In this document: one piece after another, positions 42,461-51,930 of the stretch
Position numbering within the stretch: the stretch's first letter is position 1
How the letters are laid out: the number at the start of each line of letters is the position of its first letter
Assembly (NCBI RefSeq): GCF_036013525.1
Contig: NZ_CP107853.1
Span: 2,170,001 to 2,234,000 of the forward strand
DNA length: 64,000 bases
Reading direction: 5' to 3'
Origin: Nonomuraea sp. NBC_00507
GTDB taxonomy: Bacteria > Actinomycetota > Actinomycetes > Streptosporangiales > Streptosporangiaceae
Translations under genes and position numbers: made by a program
The notes under the pieces: model-generated
Databases searched by the model: none
The model's input: only the letters and a program-made list of their open reading frames with translations
Told to the model about the DNA's origin: nothing

Positions 42461-43357
42461 ATGTGTTACGGCTATGGCCCCAGCAGGCGCTCCCTGCTCG
42501 CCGCGGGCCTCGGACTCGGAGCGGCCGCCTTCGCCGCCGCATCCCCTGCCGCCGCGGCGACCTCGCCGCACCACCACGGCAGGGACCGCGTCCCGCCGGG
42601 CGAGATCAGCATCCAGCTCTGGACCGTACGCGACGACCTCGCCAAGAACTACGACGCGACCCTGGCCTACCTGGCCGAGATCGGCTACCCGAAGGTCGAG
42701 CTCGCGCTCGGCTACTTCGGCCGTACGGCGCAGCAGCTCCGCGCGTTCCTCGACGGGCTCGGCATCCGCGCCACCTCCAGCCACGACGGCATCAGCGCGG
42801 ACGACGCCGGCCTGGAGACGAAGATCTCCAACGCGCTGACCCTCGGCCAGTCCTTCATGGTGGTGCCCTATCTGAACTCCGACAGCGAGGACCAGTGGAA
42901 GGCCTGGGCCGAGCGCATGAACGTCGAGGCACTGGCGGCCCGCAAGGCCGGGCTGCGGTACGGCTACCACAACCACGCCCACGAGTTCACGATCGACCTC
43001 GGCGGCGGGAAGACGCCATGGGACGTGCTCACCGCCGAGCTTGATCCCCGGCTGGTCCACCTGGAGATCGACATCTACTGGGCGGTCACCGGCGGCGTCG
43101 GACGCGGCGCCGCCGACCCGGTGCGCTTCGCGCTCGACGTCATCCGGGAGGCGCCGCAGCGGGTGCTGCAGTTCCACGTCAAGGACCGGCATCTCGACGG
43201 TGACATGGCCGACCTGGGCACCGGGACGATCGACTTCCGGCGGATCTTCGACAGGCACCGTGTGCTGGAGTACATCGTGGAGAACGACACCCCCGACGTG
43301 ACTCCCCGGCAGACGGCGGAGGTCGGATACCGCTACCTGCGGAAGATCAGGTTCTGA
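42461..43357 (+). CDS. Tat-exported sugar phosphate isomerase/epimerase-like protein
   Basis: The 298-aa protein starts 10 nt after the dehydrogenase stop. It has a twin-arginine signal (SRRSLLAAGLGLGAAAFAAA with the R-R pair at residues 9-10). The mature part is an AP-endonuclease-2-type TIM barrel: EISIQLWTVRDDLAKNYDAT, GYPKVELALGYFG, GLRYGYHNHAHEFTIDLGGG (metal-binding His/Glu), HLEIDIYWAVTGG, FHVKDRHLDGD. The fold suits an exported ketose isomerase or sugar dehydratase. Its pairing with the secreted dehydrogenase suggests both act on an extracellular sugar. Confidence 0.9.
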   Translation: MCYGYGPSRRSLLAAGLGLGAAAFAAASPAAAATSPHHHGRDRVPPGEISIQLWTVRDDLAKNYDATLAYLAEIGYPKVELALGYFGRTAQQLRAFLDGLGIRATSSHDGISADDAGLETKISNALTLGQSFMVVPYLNSDSEDQWKAWAERMNVEALAARKAGLRYGYHNHAHEFTIDLGGGKTPWDVLTAELDPRLVHLEIDIYWAVTGGVGRGAADPVRFALDVIREAPQRVLQFHVKDRHLDGDMADLGTGTIDFRRIFDRHRVLEYIVENDTPDVTPRQTAEVGYRYLRKIRF

Positions 43358-43373
43358 GCACCCACGCTGCCGA

Positions 43374-43417
43374 GCCCGGCCCCCTTCGCCTGCCTGCCGC
43401 GGCGCCGGGGGCCGGGC
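43374..43417. terminator. Long hairpin between convergent genes
   Basis: GCCCGGCCCCC (43374-43384) and GGGGGCCGGGC (43407-43417) form an 11-bp stem with a 22-nt loop, 16 nt after the isomerase stop and 28 nt from the end of the convergent ATPase gene. No U-tract is seen. Confidence 0.5.
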
Positions 43418-43445
43418 CGGCGCTCGAGCAGAAGGCCGCACGCCG

Positions 43446-43862
43446 TCAGGCGGTGTGGCTGACGGAGAACCACACGATCTTGCCGCCGTTCGCGGCGGAC
43501 ACTCCCCAGTCGTCGGCGATCGCCGCGACGATCTGAAGCCCGCGGCCCGAGAGCGCGTCGACATCTACTGAGCACGGGTGGGGGTCACCGTCACCCGGGT
43601 CGAAAACCTCGCCGTACAGCCGGCCGTCACGTTGTTCCAAGCGCAGCGCATAGGCCGCTCCGCCGTACCGTACGGCGTTGGTCACCAGTTCGCTGACGAT
43701 GAGCAGGCAATCGTCGATGACCTCCTCGAGGCCCCAGACGGTCAATTTCGTGCGGACAAGGGAGCGCGCCTCGCCGACGCCGGAGGGCACTGACGGCAGC
43801 ACGTACTCCGCCGTGCGGATCGGTGCGGCCGACAAGGACCCGGGGTGGGGGGACATGTGCAT
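43446..43862 (-). CDS. Anti-sigma-type HATPase (RsbW/SpoIIAB-like)
   Basis: I start at ATG 43862 (MHMSPHPGSLSAAPIRTAEY), giving 138 aa; an upstream frame continues through the operator to 43916 but would place the operator inside the gene. GHKL motifs are DDCLLIVSELVTNAVRYGGA (N-box), YGEVFDPGDGD (G1) and SGRGLQIVAAIADDWGVS (G2). Such ATPases bind sigma factors or phosphorylate STAS partners. A perfect CebR/CelR-type operator lies 14-27 nt upstream, so transcription is probably controlled by a cello-oligosaccharide-sensing LacI protein. Confidence 0.85.
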   Translation of the reverse strand: MHMSPHPGSLSAAPIRTAEYVLPSVPSGVGEARSLVRTKLTVWGLEEVIDDCLLIVSELVTNAVRYGGAAYALRLEQRDGRLYGEVFDPGDGDPHPCSVDVDALSGRGLQIVAAIADDWGVSAANGGKIVWFSVSHTA

Positions 43863-43875
43863 CACATCTCTCGCT

Positions 43876-43889
43876 TGGGAGCGCTCCCA
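43876..43889. promoter_or_regulatory. CebR/CelR-type operator TGGGAGCGCTCCCA
   Basis: The 14-mer is a perfect match to the known operator of CebR (Streptomyces) and CelR (Thermobifida), the cello-oligosaccharide-responsive LacI repressors. Flanking bases extend the palindrome to 16 bp (TTGGGAGCGCTCCCAA). It sits 14 nt upstream of the anti-sigma-type ATPase ATG, right for repression. The only gene it can control directly is that ATPase; none of its immediate neighbours is a cellulase or cellobiose transporter. Confidence 0.85.
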
Positions 43890-43982
43890 ATCCCTACGGT
43901 AACCCGTCGTCTTCACTCTTGGAATCCGGGATAGACAGAATTGTTGCTATTTCGTGTCTCGGTGGTCGTGCGGTATCCCTGC

Positions 43983-44819
43983 TCAGGGGATGCGGGCCAC
44001 GGCGCCGTAGTTGCCCGATGAGCCTGGCTGGTCGCGGCAGGCGAGATCACGCTCGGCGGGACGCCACTGCGGGACCCACACCAGACCGGGCTCCACCAGG
44101 TCGAGACCGTCCAGCAAGGCCGCAACCTCGTCCCTGGAGCGGATCGTGAGACCCGGCAGCGTCATGGCGAGCAGATCGCGGATGGCGGGCAGCAGCTCCG
44201 GCGGGATGCTGTCGAACGTCGTGTGCAACAGGCCGAGGAAGCTTCCCATCGGCGCGATGTGCCGGAGCCGCTTGATGACGTAATGGGCGTATTCATCGTC
44301 ATCGAGGCTGTACGTCGACAGCAGCAACACGGCCAGGGGCCGGTCCCAGTCGAGGAACGTGTGGATCACCGGGTCCCCGAGCATCTCGTCGATCTCCCGC
44401 ACGTCACCCTCCACGACGCGGACCAGGTCGGTGAAGGGTTCGATGGTGGCTTGCGCCATGGTCACCACCATCGGGTCGTTCTCCACGTACACGACCCGCA
44501 GATCGGGGTTGGCCGAGGCGCGGCGCGCTATGTCGTGCAATCGGTGCCCGGCCGAGAGGCCGCTGGGGACTCCGCTCCCCACGATCATGAATTGGTCCAC
44601 GCCTTCGTCGGCGGCCAAGTGGCGTACCACTCGGGACAAAAACTGAAGCACGGCGCGGGCGGCGGTGGTGATCGCGGGGGTCACTTGATCGAAATGGCGC
44701 ACTGTGGCCTTGTCCAGCAGGAAGTTGTTCTTCCCGCCTGCTGCGGCGTCGAATATCCGGGTGATTCTGGCTTGCGTGGAATCGAGCTTGGCCAGGTTTC
44801 GGACAGCTCTTCGGTGCAT
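43983..44819 (-). CDS. SAM-dependent methyltransferase, DUF574 (Methyltransf_19) family
   Basis: ATG 44819 (MHRRAVRNLAKLDSTQARIT) is supported by AAAGGGG about 9 nt upstream. The 278-aa protein has the family features TRIFDAAAGGKNNFLLDKAT, the loop FMIVGSGVPSGLSAGHRLHD, VVYVENDPMVVTMAQATIEP and VWVPQWRPAERD. It is a paralogue of the enzyme at 7013-7825. The loop here reads I-V-G-S-G-V-P instead of D-I-G-T-G-L-P, so cofactor contacts may differ. Function unknown. Confidence 0.9.
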   Translation of the reverse strand: MHRRAVRNLAKLDSTQARITRIFDAAAGGKNNFLLDKATVRHFDQVTPAITTAARAVLQFLSRVVRHLAADEGVDQFMIVGSGVPSGLSAGHRLHDIARRASANPDLRVVYVENDPMVVTMAQATIEPFTDLVRVVEGDVREIDEMLGDPVIHTFLDWDRPLAVLLLSTYSLDDDEYAHYVIKRLRHIAPMGSFLGLLHTTFDSIPPELLPAIRDLLAMTLPGLTIRSRDEVAALLDGLDLVEPGLVWVPQWRPAERDLACRDQPGSSGNYGAVARIP

Positions 44820-44983
44820 GAGCGTTGCCCCTTTCCCCTCGCCGCCCACCTTCTCGCGGTAAGCGATCTATGGACCTCACTCGACGACTCAGACCATATG
44901 TTCCAACAATTCCAGTCAATGGCAATACGATAGACCGGTTATTTCGGGAAATGTTTGTTACCAGAATCTTCGCGAAATGATCT

Positions 44984-45002
44984 GTGGTCACCGCGTGACC
45001 AC
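44984..45002 (-). terminator. Hairpin after the pstS-like gene
   Basis: GTGGTCAC, CGC and GTGACCAC form an 8-bp stem with a 3-nt loop, starting 10 nt past the PstS stop on the minus strand and followed by AGATCATTTCGC. It is a plausible intrinsic terminator with a weak U-tract. The rest of 44820-44983 is AT-richer and should hold the DUF574 promoter. Confidence 0.5.
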
Positions 45003-45011
45003 GCGGCGGGC

Positions 45012-46085
45012 TCAGCCGGTCACGTCGAGCCGCTCACGCACCTTGACGAGGAGGTCCTGGGGGAGCGGGGCGTAGCCGTACAGGGAGAGGTAGGACTGGC
45101 CGGCGTCGCCGGTGGTGTAGCGCAGGAAGGTCTCCACCAGCGGGTCGGCGTTCTTCGAGCAGGTGATCTCGTACGTGACCAGGACGATGGGGTAGGCGCC
45201 CTTGACCTTGGTCAGATAGTCGAACTCCACCACCAGGTCATCATTCCGGCCGGCCGGCCGGGCGCCCTCCAGGGCCTTGGTGGCGCTCTGAGGCGACAGC
45301 TCCACGAACTGGCCGGAAGCATTGCGGACCTTCGCGGTGCTCAGGCGGGCGTTGCTGGCGAACCCGTACTCCACGTACCCGATGGAACCCTCGGTGTGCT
45401 GGACGGAGTCGGAGACTCCCGAGGAGCCCGAGACGCCGTGCCCCCGGCCGGGCCACTTCCTGGACGGTTGGTGCGGCCAGTGGCCCGCCGCCTTGAGATA
45501 GGTCGTGAAGTTGTGGGTCGTCCCCGAGTCGTCGGAGCGGTGGAAGACCCGGATGCCGGTGTGCGGCAGGCGCGTGCCGCGGTTGTCGGCGGCGATCTCC
45601 GGGGCGTCCCATCTGGTGATCCGTCCGCTGAAGATGCCGGTCAGGGTGGTGGGCGAAAGCTTCAGATCCGGTACGGACGGAAGGTTGTAGGCCAGCGCGA
45701 TGGGGCCGACCACCATCGGCAGGTGCACCGCGCGGCTGCCGCAGCGACGGTCGGCCTGCGCCTGTTCGGAGGGGTGCATCGCGACGTCGGAGCCGGCGAA
45801 CGCGGTGGTGCCCGCGATGAAGTCCCGGATGCCGTTCCCCGATCCGTTGGCCCGGTAGTCCACCCGCAGGTCGGGGTGGATGCGGTGGAACTCGGCACGC
45901 CAGGCGTCCATCGCGCCCTTCTGCGCGGTCGAGCCCGAGGCGGAGATCGACGCGCTGATCGGGAGACTCTGGGGTACGTCTTCGCGGGCGGCCAAGAGCG
46001 CCGCCCCGCTCACACCGGCGGCTGAGGCGGCCAGAGCTAGGACGATGAGGACCGCCGGCCCAGCGGTGCGTTTCAGCTTTGCCAT
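45012..46085 (-). CDS. pstS: Phosphate ABC transporter substrate-binding protein (PstS-like)
   Basis: This 357-aa protein has an N-terminal hydrophobic segment (AVLIVLALAASAAGVSGAAL) without a lipobox Cys, so it is a signal peptide or anchor. The body is PstS-like: ISASGSTAQKGAMDAWRAEF (phosphate loop), GTTAFAGSDVAMHPSEQ, SPTTLTGIFSGRITRWDAPE, RVFHRSDDSGTTHNFTTYLK and GSIGYVEYGFA. No pstCAB genes are next to it, so the transporter is encoded elsewhere or this is an orphan receptor. No clear PHO-box direct repeats are seen upstream. Confidence 0.85.
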   Translation of the reverse strand: MAKLKRTAGPAVLIVLALAASAAGVSGAALLAAREDVPQSLPISASISASGSTAQKGAMDAWRAEFHRIHPDLRVDYRANGSGNGIRDFIAGTTAFAGSDVAMHPSEQAQADRRCGSRAVHLPMVVGPIALAYNLPSVPDLKLSPTTLTGIFSGRITRWDAPEIAADNRGTRLPHTGIRVFHRSDDSGTTHNFTTYLKAAGHWPHQPSRKWPGRGHGVSGSSGVSDSVQHTEGSIGYVEYGFASNARLSTAKVRNASGQFVELSPQSATKALEGARPAGRNDDLVVEFDYLTKVKGAYPIVLVTYEITCSKNADPLVETFLRYTTGDAGQSYLSLYGYAPLPQDLLVKVRERLDVTG

Positions 46086-46219
46086 TTGATCGAGCGTATG
46101 AAATGCAGATGACTGAGGCGTTAATCACCCGTCAAGCTGCCGGACATATACCGTCATTTCCTCGTCAACTTGTCCACGCATCCGCAGAGCTGAGCGCCGA
46201 GCCGGCTTGTCCCCTGAAG

Positions 46220-49200
46220 TCAGGCGACGGTGATGTCCCAGGCGTCCTGGCGTACCTCCAGGTGCGGGGACTCGCGTAGGTCACGGAGGACCTCCCGCCA
46301 TGGGGCGGCCCAGTCGGTGCGCTCCCCGCCGACCCGGATGAGTTCGCAGGCGAACAGGGCCCCCGCCAGATCGCCGCGGTCCGTCAGGCGGCGGGCGGCG
46401 GGCAGCCCCGCGGCGGGCGGTATCGGCGGCCGCCTGCCGTAGTCCCCGAAAAGCTTCGAGGTCGCCTTGTCGGCCGTACGGGCCGCGAGGACCGGCCGGT
46501 CCCGGAGCAGGTCCGCCAGCGCGCACAGGGCATCGGCGAACCCCGCAGGCTCGCCGGCGCCGTCCGTCTCGTCCGTGGGGAGCAGGGCCACGGCGAGCCG
46601 GGCCGCTTGGGGGAGCAGGAGCGGTTGCGCGGCGAGCAGGTCCATCGCGTCACGGGCGAGTCGCCGTTGCCACGGCTCCGCCGTGTCCTGCATCGCGGCC
46701 AGGGCCGAGGCGATGGTGGCCACGCGCTCCCGCGCCGGCGTTTCCAGGCCGTCGCCGGGTACGGCGGCGGCCAGCCGGGTGAGGACGTCGAGCGTCTCGG
46801 ACCGGATCGTCCCGGTCCGCAGCAAGGCCAGGAACACCTTTATGACCTGCTCGTTCGCCCCTGGGTCTGCCGCCGCGTCGATGATCTCCCCGAGGTCGCC
46901 CCGGTACCAGGGCGCCCACACGCCGAACGCCTTCGACCCGCGGAAGCGTACGCCGGGGAGGTCGGCGGCCATGAGCAGCCGCCGTACGAGGTCCGCGTAG
47001 GCGGGGCGGACGTCAGGGGCGTACGCCATCGGGTGGGCCTGGAAGAGCGTGCGCAGCATCGGCTCGCCGGCGTGCCGGTCGGCGGCATCCGCGAGCGCGT
47101 CCAGGGTGCGCGGGTCCTCGGGCATCCCGAGCAGCACCGAGGCCACGGCGACGCGTACGTCCGGGTGCAGCCGGGAGTCCGCCCACGTCCGCAGCAGCAC
47201 GTCCACCGCGCCCGGCGGGCGGTTGCGGCCCAGCTGGCGGGCGGCCAGCTTGCGCAGCGTCACCTTGCTGCCGGGCGCGGTCAGCGCCTGCTCCAGGAGC
47301 GGGCCGAGCCGGGACGGGGCGATGGCCCGGCAACAGCGGGCCAGTGCGGCCACCGCGACGCGGGAGGCCTGGCCGCCGGCGTGGCGCAGAAGCACGGGCG
47401 CCGCCCGGTCCGGCTCGCCGGCGCTTGCCATGGCCGTGATGGCGGCTTCGGCCAGCACCGTCGCCTCCCGGTCCGCCCATGCGGCGAGCAGGGCGAGGCC
47501 TCCGCCGATCCGGCCGGTCGCCTGGATGGCGGCCACCCTGGCGGCGACGGGCAGCCGCTCGTCGTCCACGACGGCGGCGAGCCCGGTGCGGATTCGGTCG
47601 CGCTGCTCGGGTGTCCACCGGCCGGCGTCGCCGCCGCCGACCGCCGGCACCCACGTGGGGTCGGCGAACCGGCCGCGACCGGTCGGCGGCACCGACGAGG
47701 AGTCGGCGAACCGGCCGCCGTGGTTCCCGTTCAGCAGCGGGAGGAGGAGGTCGGTGCGGTGCCGGGCCACCGTGCGCCAGACGGCGGGTAGCGTCACGGC
47801 CGACGGGTCCTCGCGTACGAGTTCGACCGCCCGCTCCAGCCGCAGAGTCGCAGGGTTCGGCGGCGGCTGCGCGGCGGCCGTGTCGGCTCCCGCCGACCGA
47901 TACGCCCGGGCGGCGGGTCGCCGCCGGCGGCGGCCGTGCGGGCGGGTCAGCCACAGGTCGGCGGCCTCGCGGGCCAGCGGCTCCGGCGCCGTGCGGATGG
48001 CGGCGCGCAAGTCGTCCTGGAGCTCGGCAAGCGCCCATGAGCGGCGGCCGAGCGCGTGGGCGAGGGCCACGGCCAGCGTGAAGTCCTCCCGCTCGCGCGC
48101 GGCGCGCAGGTGCGGGCGCAGCACTGCCAGCAGGTCGTGCTCCTGGCCCGCACGCAACACGCGGTCCAGACCGTGTGGCTCCATGGGCGCGTCGGCGTAG
48201 TCGCGACGACGACGGCGGCGGACGGGGGAGGCCTGGAGCGCCTGTGCGGGCAGGCCGCCCGCGCCGTGGCGGGCCACCAGCTTTCCGTACGCGCCCAGCG
48301 CCCATGCGGTCAGTGCGGGTGCGGCGGCCGGGTCGTGGTGCCGCAGGATCCGACCGGCCAGGCTGCGAAGCGCTTCCTGAGTGGCGGGCGAGGAGTCCGG
48401 GGCCTCGACCGCGTCGGTGGCGATGCGTTCGAGCGTCTCCGCACACGAGTCGTCGAGCAGCCCCGGCGGTACGTCCGCCAGGGCAGTAAGCAGGTCCCGG
48501 CGGAGCGGATCCTGTTCGTTGACGGTACGCAGGGCCAGGTCGGCCAGGAGCGTGTGGAGCGCCGCCCGGTTCCGGGTCCGGGCCGTGCACTGCACCAGCA
48601 GAGTCCTGGCCAGCCCGCGCCGCCGCGGGTCCCCGCCCACGGCCGCCTCGCGCAGCGGGCCGACGGCCTCCTCGTACGGCAGGTAGGAGGTGAGCTTCAG
48701 CGGGATGTCCGGATCGTCCAGGCGGGAACGGGCCGAGTGCCACACCGAGTCGTGCCAGGCGAGCATGCGTCCGGCCGCGCCCGCCGCCGTCTCGGCAGGC
48801 AGCCACCTGAGCAGCCGCATCCCCCACAGCCCGGTCGAGCCACCTCTACGCTCGGCGGCCGCCTCGAAGATCGCGGTCCGCCGGGCGGGTGGCAGCGACC
48901 GCAACACCGGGCCGAGCCGGTGTTCGGCCGAGGCGAGGCGCAGGATCTCCGCTTCCGAACCCGACCGCAGGTGGCGGAGCAGTGCCTTGGGCGGCTCCGC
49001 CCAGCCGATCGATGAGCCGTCGACCAGCACTTTGATGGCACGTGCGGGGTCCGCCCTGAACAGTGCGTTCAGCACCGCACCCGGCAGCCGGAAGGCGAGG
49101 TGACGCAGGTCGTGTCGTTCCAGCAGGGCCAGCATGAGAGCCGGCTCGGCGAGCGCGGCGCGCGCCACACCCGCGCCGCGGCGACGCCACCAGGCCCACG

Positions 49201-49814
49201 CCGGAACTCCCGTGGACACATCCTGCTCGGCCACCGCCATGACCGCGCCCGCGTGCCGTTTGGCCAGCGCCGTCCAGGACGTCACCGCATGGGCGAGCCT
49301 GGGCAGCCATTGCGTGACGGTCCCGGTGCCGCAGGCAGGCAGCAGCGCGGCGGCCTCGCGGTCCCCCCCAGCGAGCCTGGACGTCCGGCAGCAGGGACTC
49401 GGCCAGTGCGGTCCTGCGGGCCTGCGCCAGCGTGCGGTACAACGCCAGCCGCAGCTCAGTGGGCGCGTCCTGAAGCACGGCGGCCACCGCGGGATCAGGC
49501 ACGGGGAGGGTGCGCACCGCGCGCAGGGCCGCGCGCCGCAGCCCCATGTCCGGCCCGGCGAGGATCTCCTGAATGAAACCGAGGTCACGGGCCGCCATGG
49601 CCACGTGCAGGGCCATGCGCCGCGCGTACTGATCCTGCGAGAGCAGCTCCCGCAGGAGAACGCGCAGGTGAGAGGTGCCGGCCAGGCGGCGGGCGTGAAG
49701 TGCCAGCGCGCGCATGCGGCGCGGGTGCGGCAGGGGTTCGAGACGCGCCAGCAACGTGGCGGCGGGGAGATTGATGTCGTGGGCCGGCTCCTCGGCCGGC
49801 TCCATCGGCCTCAA
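46220..49814 (-). CDS. Giant HEAT-repeat-like protein, single-base frameshift near its 5' end
   Basis: The N-terminus starts at ATG 49814 or 49805 (MEPAEEPAHDINLPAATLLA) and runs as LSQDQYARRMALHVAMAARD to ALAESLLPDVQARWGG. At a run of seven G (49363-49369 on the plus strand as C) the frame breaks; the next frame continues DREAAALLPACGTGTVTQWL to the stop at 46220. Removing one G gives a protein of about 1197 residues. It is Ala/Leu/Arg-rich with recurring 30-40-residue helical pairs (for example RIGGGLALLAAWADREATVL; GGQASRVAVAALARCCRAIA), as in HEAT/armadillo scaffolds. No catalytic domain is visible. Frameshift or sequencing error. Confidence 0.75.
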
Positions 49815-50079
49815 CGGCCTGGGCGGAGACCGCCCTTTCCACTAGTCATGCCGACGATGGTGGCCGATCACGCCCTCGCCGCGCAAGTACGCATGGGCTC
49901 CCGTCCACGTAGCGGTGCCGCGGCGGTTGCAGGCGGTGCGTGCCCACCTGCCGGATATGTTCAGCCGTGAGTAAATCGCGATTGCCGATAAATGCCCGCT
50001 GGACGGCTGGACGATGTGGTGGAATGCCTGTGCTAGACTACCTGTCGTTGCAGTTGTTGTACCCATAACATGCTTTGTG

Positions 50080-50113
50080 CGCGCCTGGCAGAGTGATTGC
50101 AAGGCGCGTTTTT
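50080..50113 (+). ncRNA. Terminator-like hairpin in the cold-shock leader
   Basis: CGCGCCT (50080-50086) and AGGCGCG (50102-50108) flank a 15-nt loop and are followed by TTTTTG TTT. It lies about 95 nt before the cold-shock ATG and after TAGACT (50034-50039), a possible -10 box. It could be an attenuator, a temperature-sensitive leader element, or the end of a short RNA. The remainder of 49815-50079 holds the HEAT-gene promoter but no gene I can see. Confidence 0.4.
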
Positions 50114-50206
50114 GTTTCCCGGTCATCTCCGGATGGGCTCATCGCGGCGACACGGCAATTCGCACGGTGCGAATTGCGTCCCTGCACACATCTCGAGGAG
50201 ATCGAC

Positions 50207-50413
50207 ATGGCTTCCGGAACCGTCAAGTGGTTCAACTCTGAAAAGGGCTTCGGCTTCATCGCGCAGGACGGCGGCGGCGCCGACGTCTTCGCCCACTACT
50301 CCAACATCGTCGCCAATGGCGGCTACCGTGAGCTGCACGAGGGTCAGAAGGTGTCTTTTGACATCGTCCAGGGCCAGAAGGGCCCGCAGGCGGAGAACAT
50401 CGTCCCCGCCTGA
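50207..50413 (+). CDS. Cold-shock protein (CspA family)
   Basis: ATG 50207 is preceded by GAGGAG (6-nt spacing). The 68-aa protein is a single cold-shock domain: [20 protein letters not shown] with RNP1 (KGFGFI), DVFAHYSNI with RNP2 (VFAHY), and [12 protein letters not shown]. It binds single-stranded nucleic acid and melts RNA structure. A 37-nt strong terminator follows. Confidence 0.97.
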   Translation: MASGTVKWFNSEKGFGFIAQDGGGADVFAHYSNIVANGGYRELHEGQKVSFDIVQGQKGPQAENIVPA

Positions 50414-50429
50414 CCTCGCACGTTCGTAA

Positions 50430-50466
50430 GTCTGGGCCCGCACCCACATTGGGTGCGGGCCCAGAC
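50430..50466 (+). terminator. Strong hairpin terminator after the cold-shock gene
   Basis: A perfect 17-bp stem (GTCTGGGCCCGCACCCA and its complement) with a CAT loop starts 17 nt after the stop. There is no U-tract, so it could also protect the 3' end from nucleases. Confidence 0.75.
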
Positions 50467-50625
50467 CGCGTTCACCCCCAAGATCCCGCATTCCCGTGTG
50501 TGGTTCAGGGAGCCGAGCCGGGGCGGCGTATGGTGGATTACCTGGGATATTCCGCATGTCGGCAGCCGCGTCGGCGTCTTCCCAGACCAGCCGGTCGATC
50601 GCGCCGGAGACAGGCGGCACATCAG

Positions 50626-51915
50626 ATGCCGAACCACCACGCACCCGTCATGCCCATCGCCCTCCAACCGGCCCGGGTGTTCCTCGAGCCCACGCTGACC
50701 AGGGACGGAACGCTCGACGGCGCCTGGTGGCCCCACTCCACCGATCTCCACCGCGAGCTGCCCGCCCTCGTTCGCATCCTGGAGGACCGGCTCGGTCCCA
50801 TCCTGCGGGTCAGGCTCGACACGGCGGCATGGGACGAGGTCCCCGCCCACCTGCTCATCGACGGTCATTTCCTGCGTGTCAGCGGCCTCTCGGCAACCTC
50901 CAACACGATCAGGGTGATCCGCGGCAGCCAGGATGGCTTCCTGCTCCTGGTGATCCCGCCGGACACCACGGGGCCCGTTGCGGCCGCCGCCATGAGAACC
51001 GCCGCACGCACCGGCAACACGATGTCCGCGACCGAGATCCTCACGTGCTGCCACTCGCGCGCCCCCGCATCCAGGCCGGGGACCAGGATTCGCCGCTACC
51101 GTGACGCGGACAGGGAGTCCGTGCTGGCGCTCATCGACGCCGACCGCCTGCCCGGACAGCCGCCGTGCACGCCGGACCTGCTGGATCAGGCCGTGGCCGG
51201 AACGTCCCGCCGCGATCCCGATCCCTGGGCCGACATCAGACACCCCAGCATCGACGTGCTGGTGGATCCGGACGGTCACCCTGCGGGCGTCGTGTCGTAC
51301 GCGGTACATCGGGATCGCAGCGCCGCCCAGATCCTGTGGTTGCACGGACGTGAGATCCTGGACGTCGTCGAAGCGCTCGTCTCCCACGCCCTTCGCGGAC
51401 TGGGCGGCGGCAAGCCTGTGCACGCCTTCACCGCCGCGCTGGGCCTTGGCCTGGCCGCCTTGCCGACGGGCCGCCGGCCCGTCACGCGTAAGGTGCTCGA
51501 ACACGCGGGGTTCGTCGCCCGGAACTCCTGGCGCTACCTGCGCCGCACGACACCTTGTGACCTTCCTGGCACGGCGTGCCCGTTGGTCGAGGTCGTCGCG
51601 AGCGCGGCCCCATCCGGCTGGTTGCTGAAGGCCCGAGACGACGATTCCTCCGCCGAACTCGTCGCGCAGGAGCCGATCGACGGCCTCGGTGTCCTGTGGT
51701 GGTTCAGCGCGGCCGATGACCACGGCGATCCGGCCCTCGAACGGGCGCTGCTGCTCCAGGCCGATGCCCTCCTGCGCGAACACGGAGCATCGGAGGCGAT
51801 CCTGTACGCCGCCGGCGACCCGGAATCGTCCGCGGCGTTGTTCGACGCCGCCGGCTTCGCCGAGATCGACCACCTGGTCTCCTTCACCCGGCCGAACAAC
51901 GCCTCAGCCGACTGA
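50626..51915 (+). CDS. DUF5994 and GNAT-like fusion protein
   Basis: I choose ATG 50626, though ATG 50650 is also possible; both are reached by frame extension and neither has a good ribosome-binding site. The 429-aa protein has an N-terminal DUF5994 block at about residues 10-140 (RDGTLDGAWWPHSTDLHREL; LLIDGHFLRVSGLSATSNTI; FLLLVIPPDT). A GNAT-type region follows (TRIRRYRDADRESVLALIDA; LVDPDGHPAGVVSYAVHRDR; SSAALFDAAGFAEIDHLVSF). DUF5994 is mostly a single-domain protein, so the fusion is unusual. Function unknown. Confidence 0.8.
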   Translation: MPNHHAPVMPIALQPARVFLEPTLTRDGTLDGAWWPHSTDLHRELPALVRILEDRLGPILRVRLDTAAWDEVPAHLLIDGHFLRVSGLSATSNTIRVIRGSQDGFLLLVIPPDTTGPVAAAAMRTAARTGNTMSATEILTCCHSRAPASRPGTRIRRYRDADRESVLALIDADRLPGQPPCTPDLLDQAVAGTSRRDPDPWADIRHPSIDVLVDPDGHPAGVVSYAVHRDRSAAQILWLHGREILDVVEALVSHALRGLGGGKPVHAFTAALGLGLAALPTGRRPVTRKVLEHAGFVARNSWRYLRRTTPCDLPGTACPLVEVVASAAPSGWLLKARDDDSSAELVAQEPIDGLGVLWWFSAADDHGDPALERALLLQADALLREHGASEAILYAAGDPESSAALFDAAGFAEIDHLVSFTRPNNASAD

Positions 51916-51930
51916 CCACCTCTGTACTCC

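Noticed and set aside
43875-43890. Terminator hairpin
   Set aside because: The 16-bp palindrome has no loop and no U-tract; it matches the CebR/CelR operator exactly and lies upstream of a gene, not after one.
46086-46219. PHO box upstream of the pstS-like gene
   Set aside because: The region lacks the pair of GTTCACC-like direct repeats expected for actinomycete PhoP sites.
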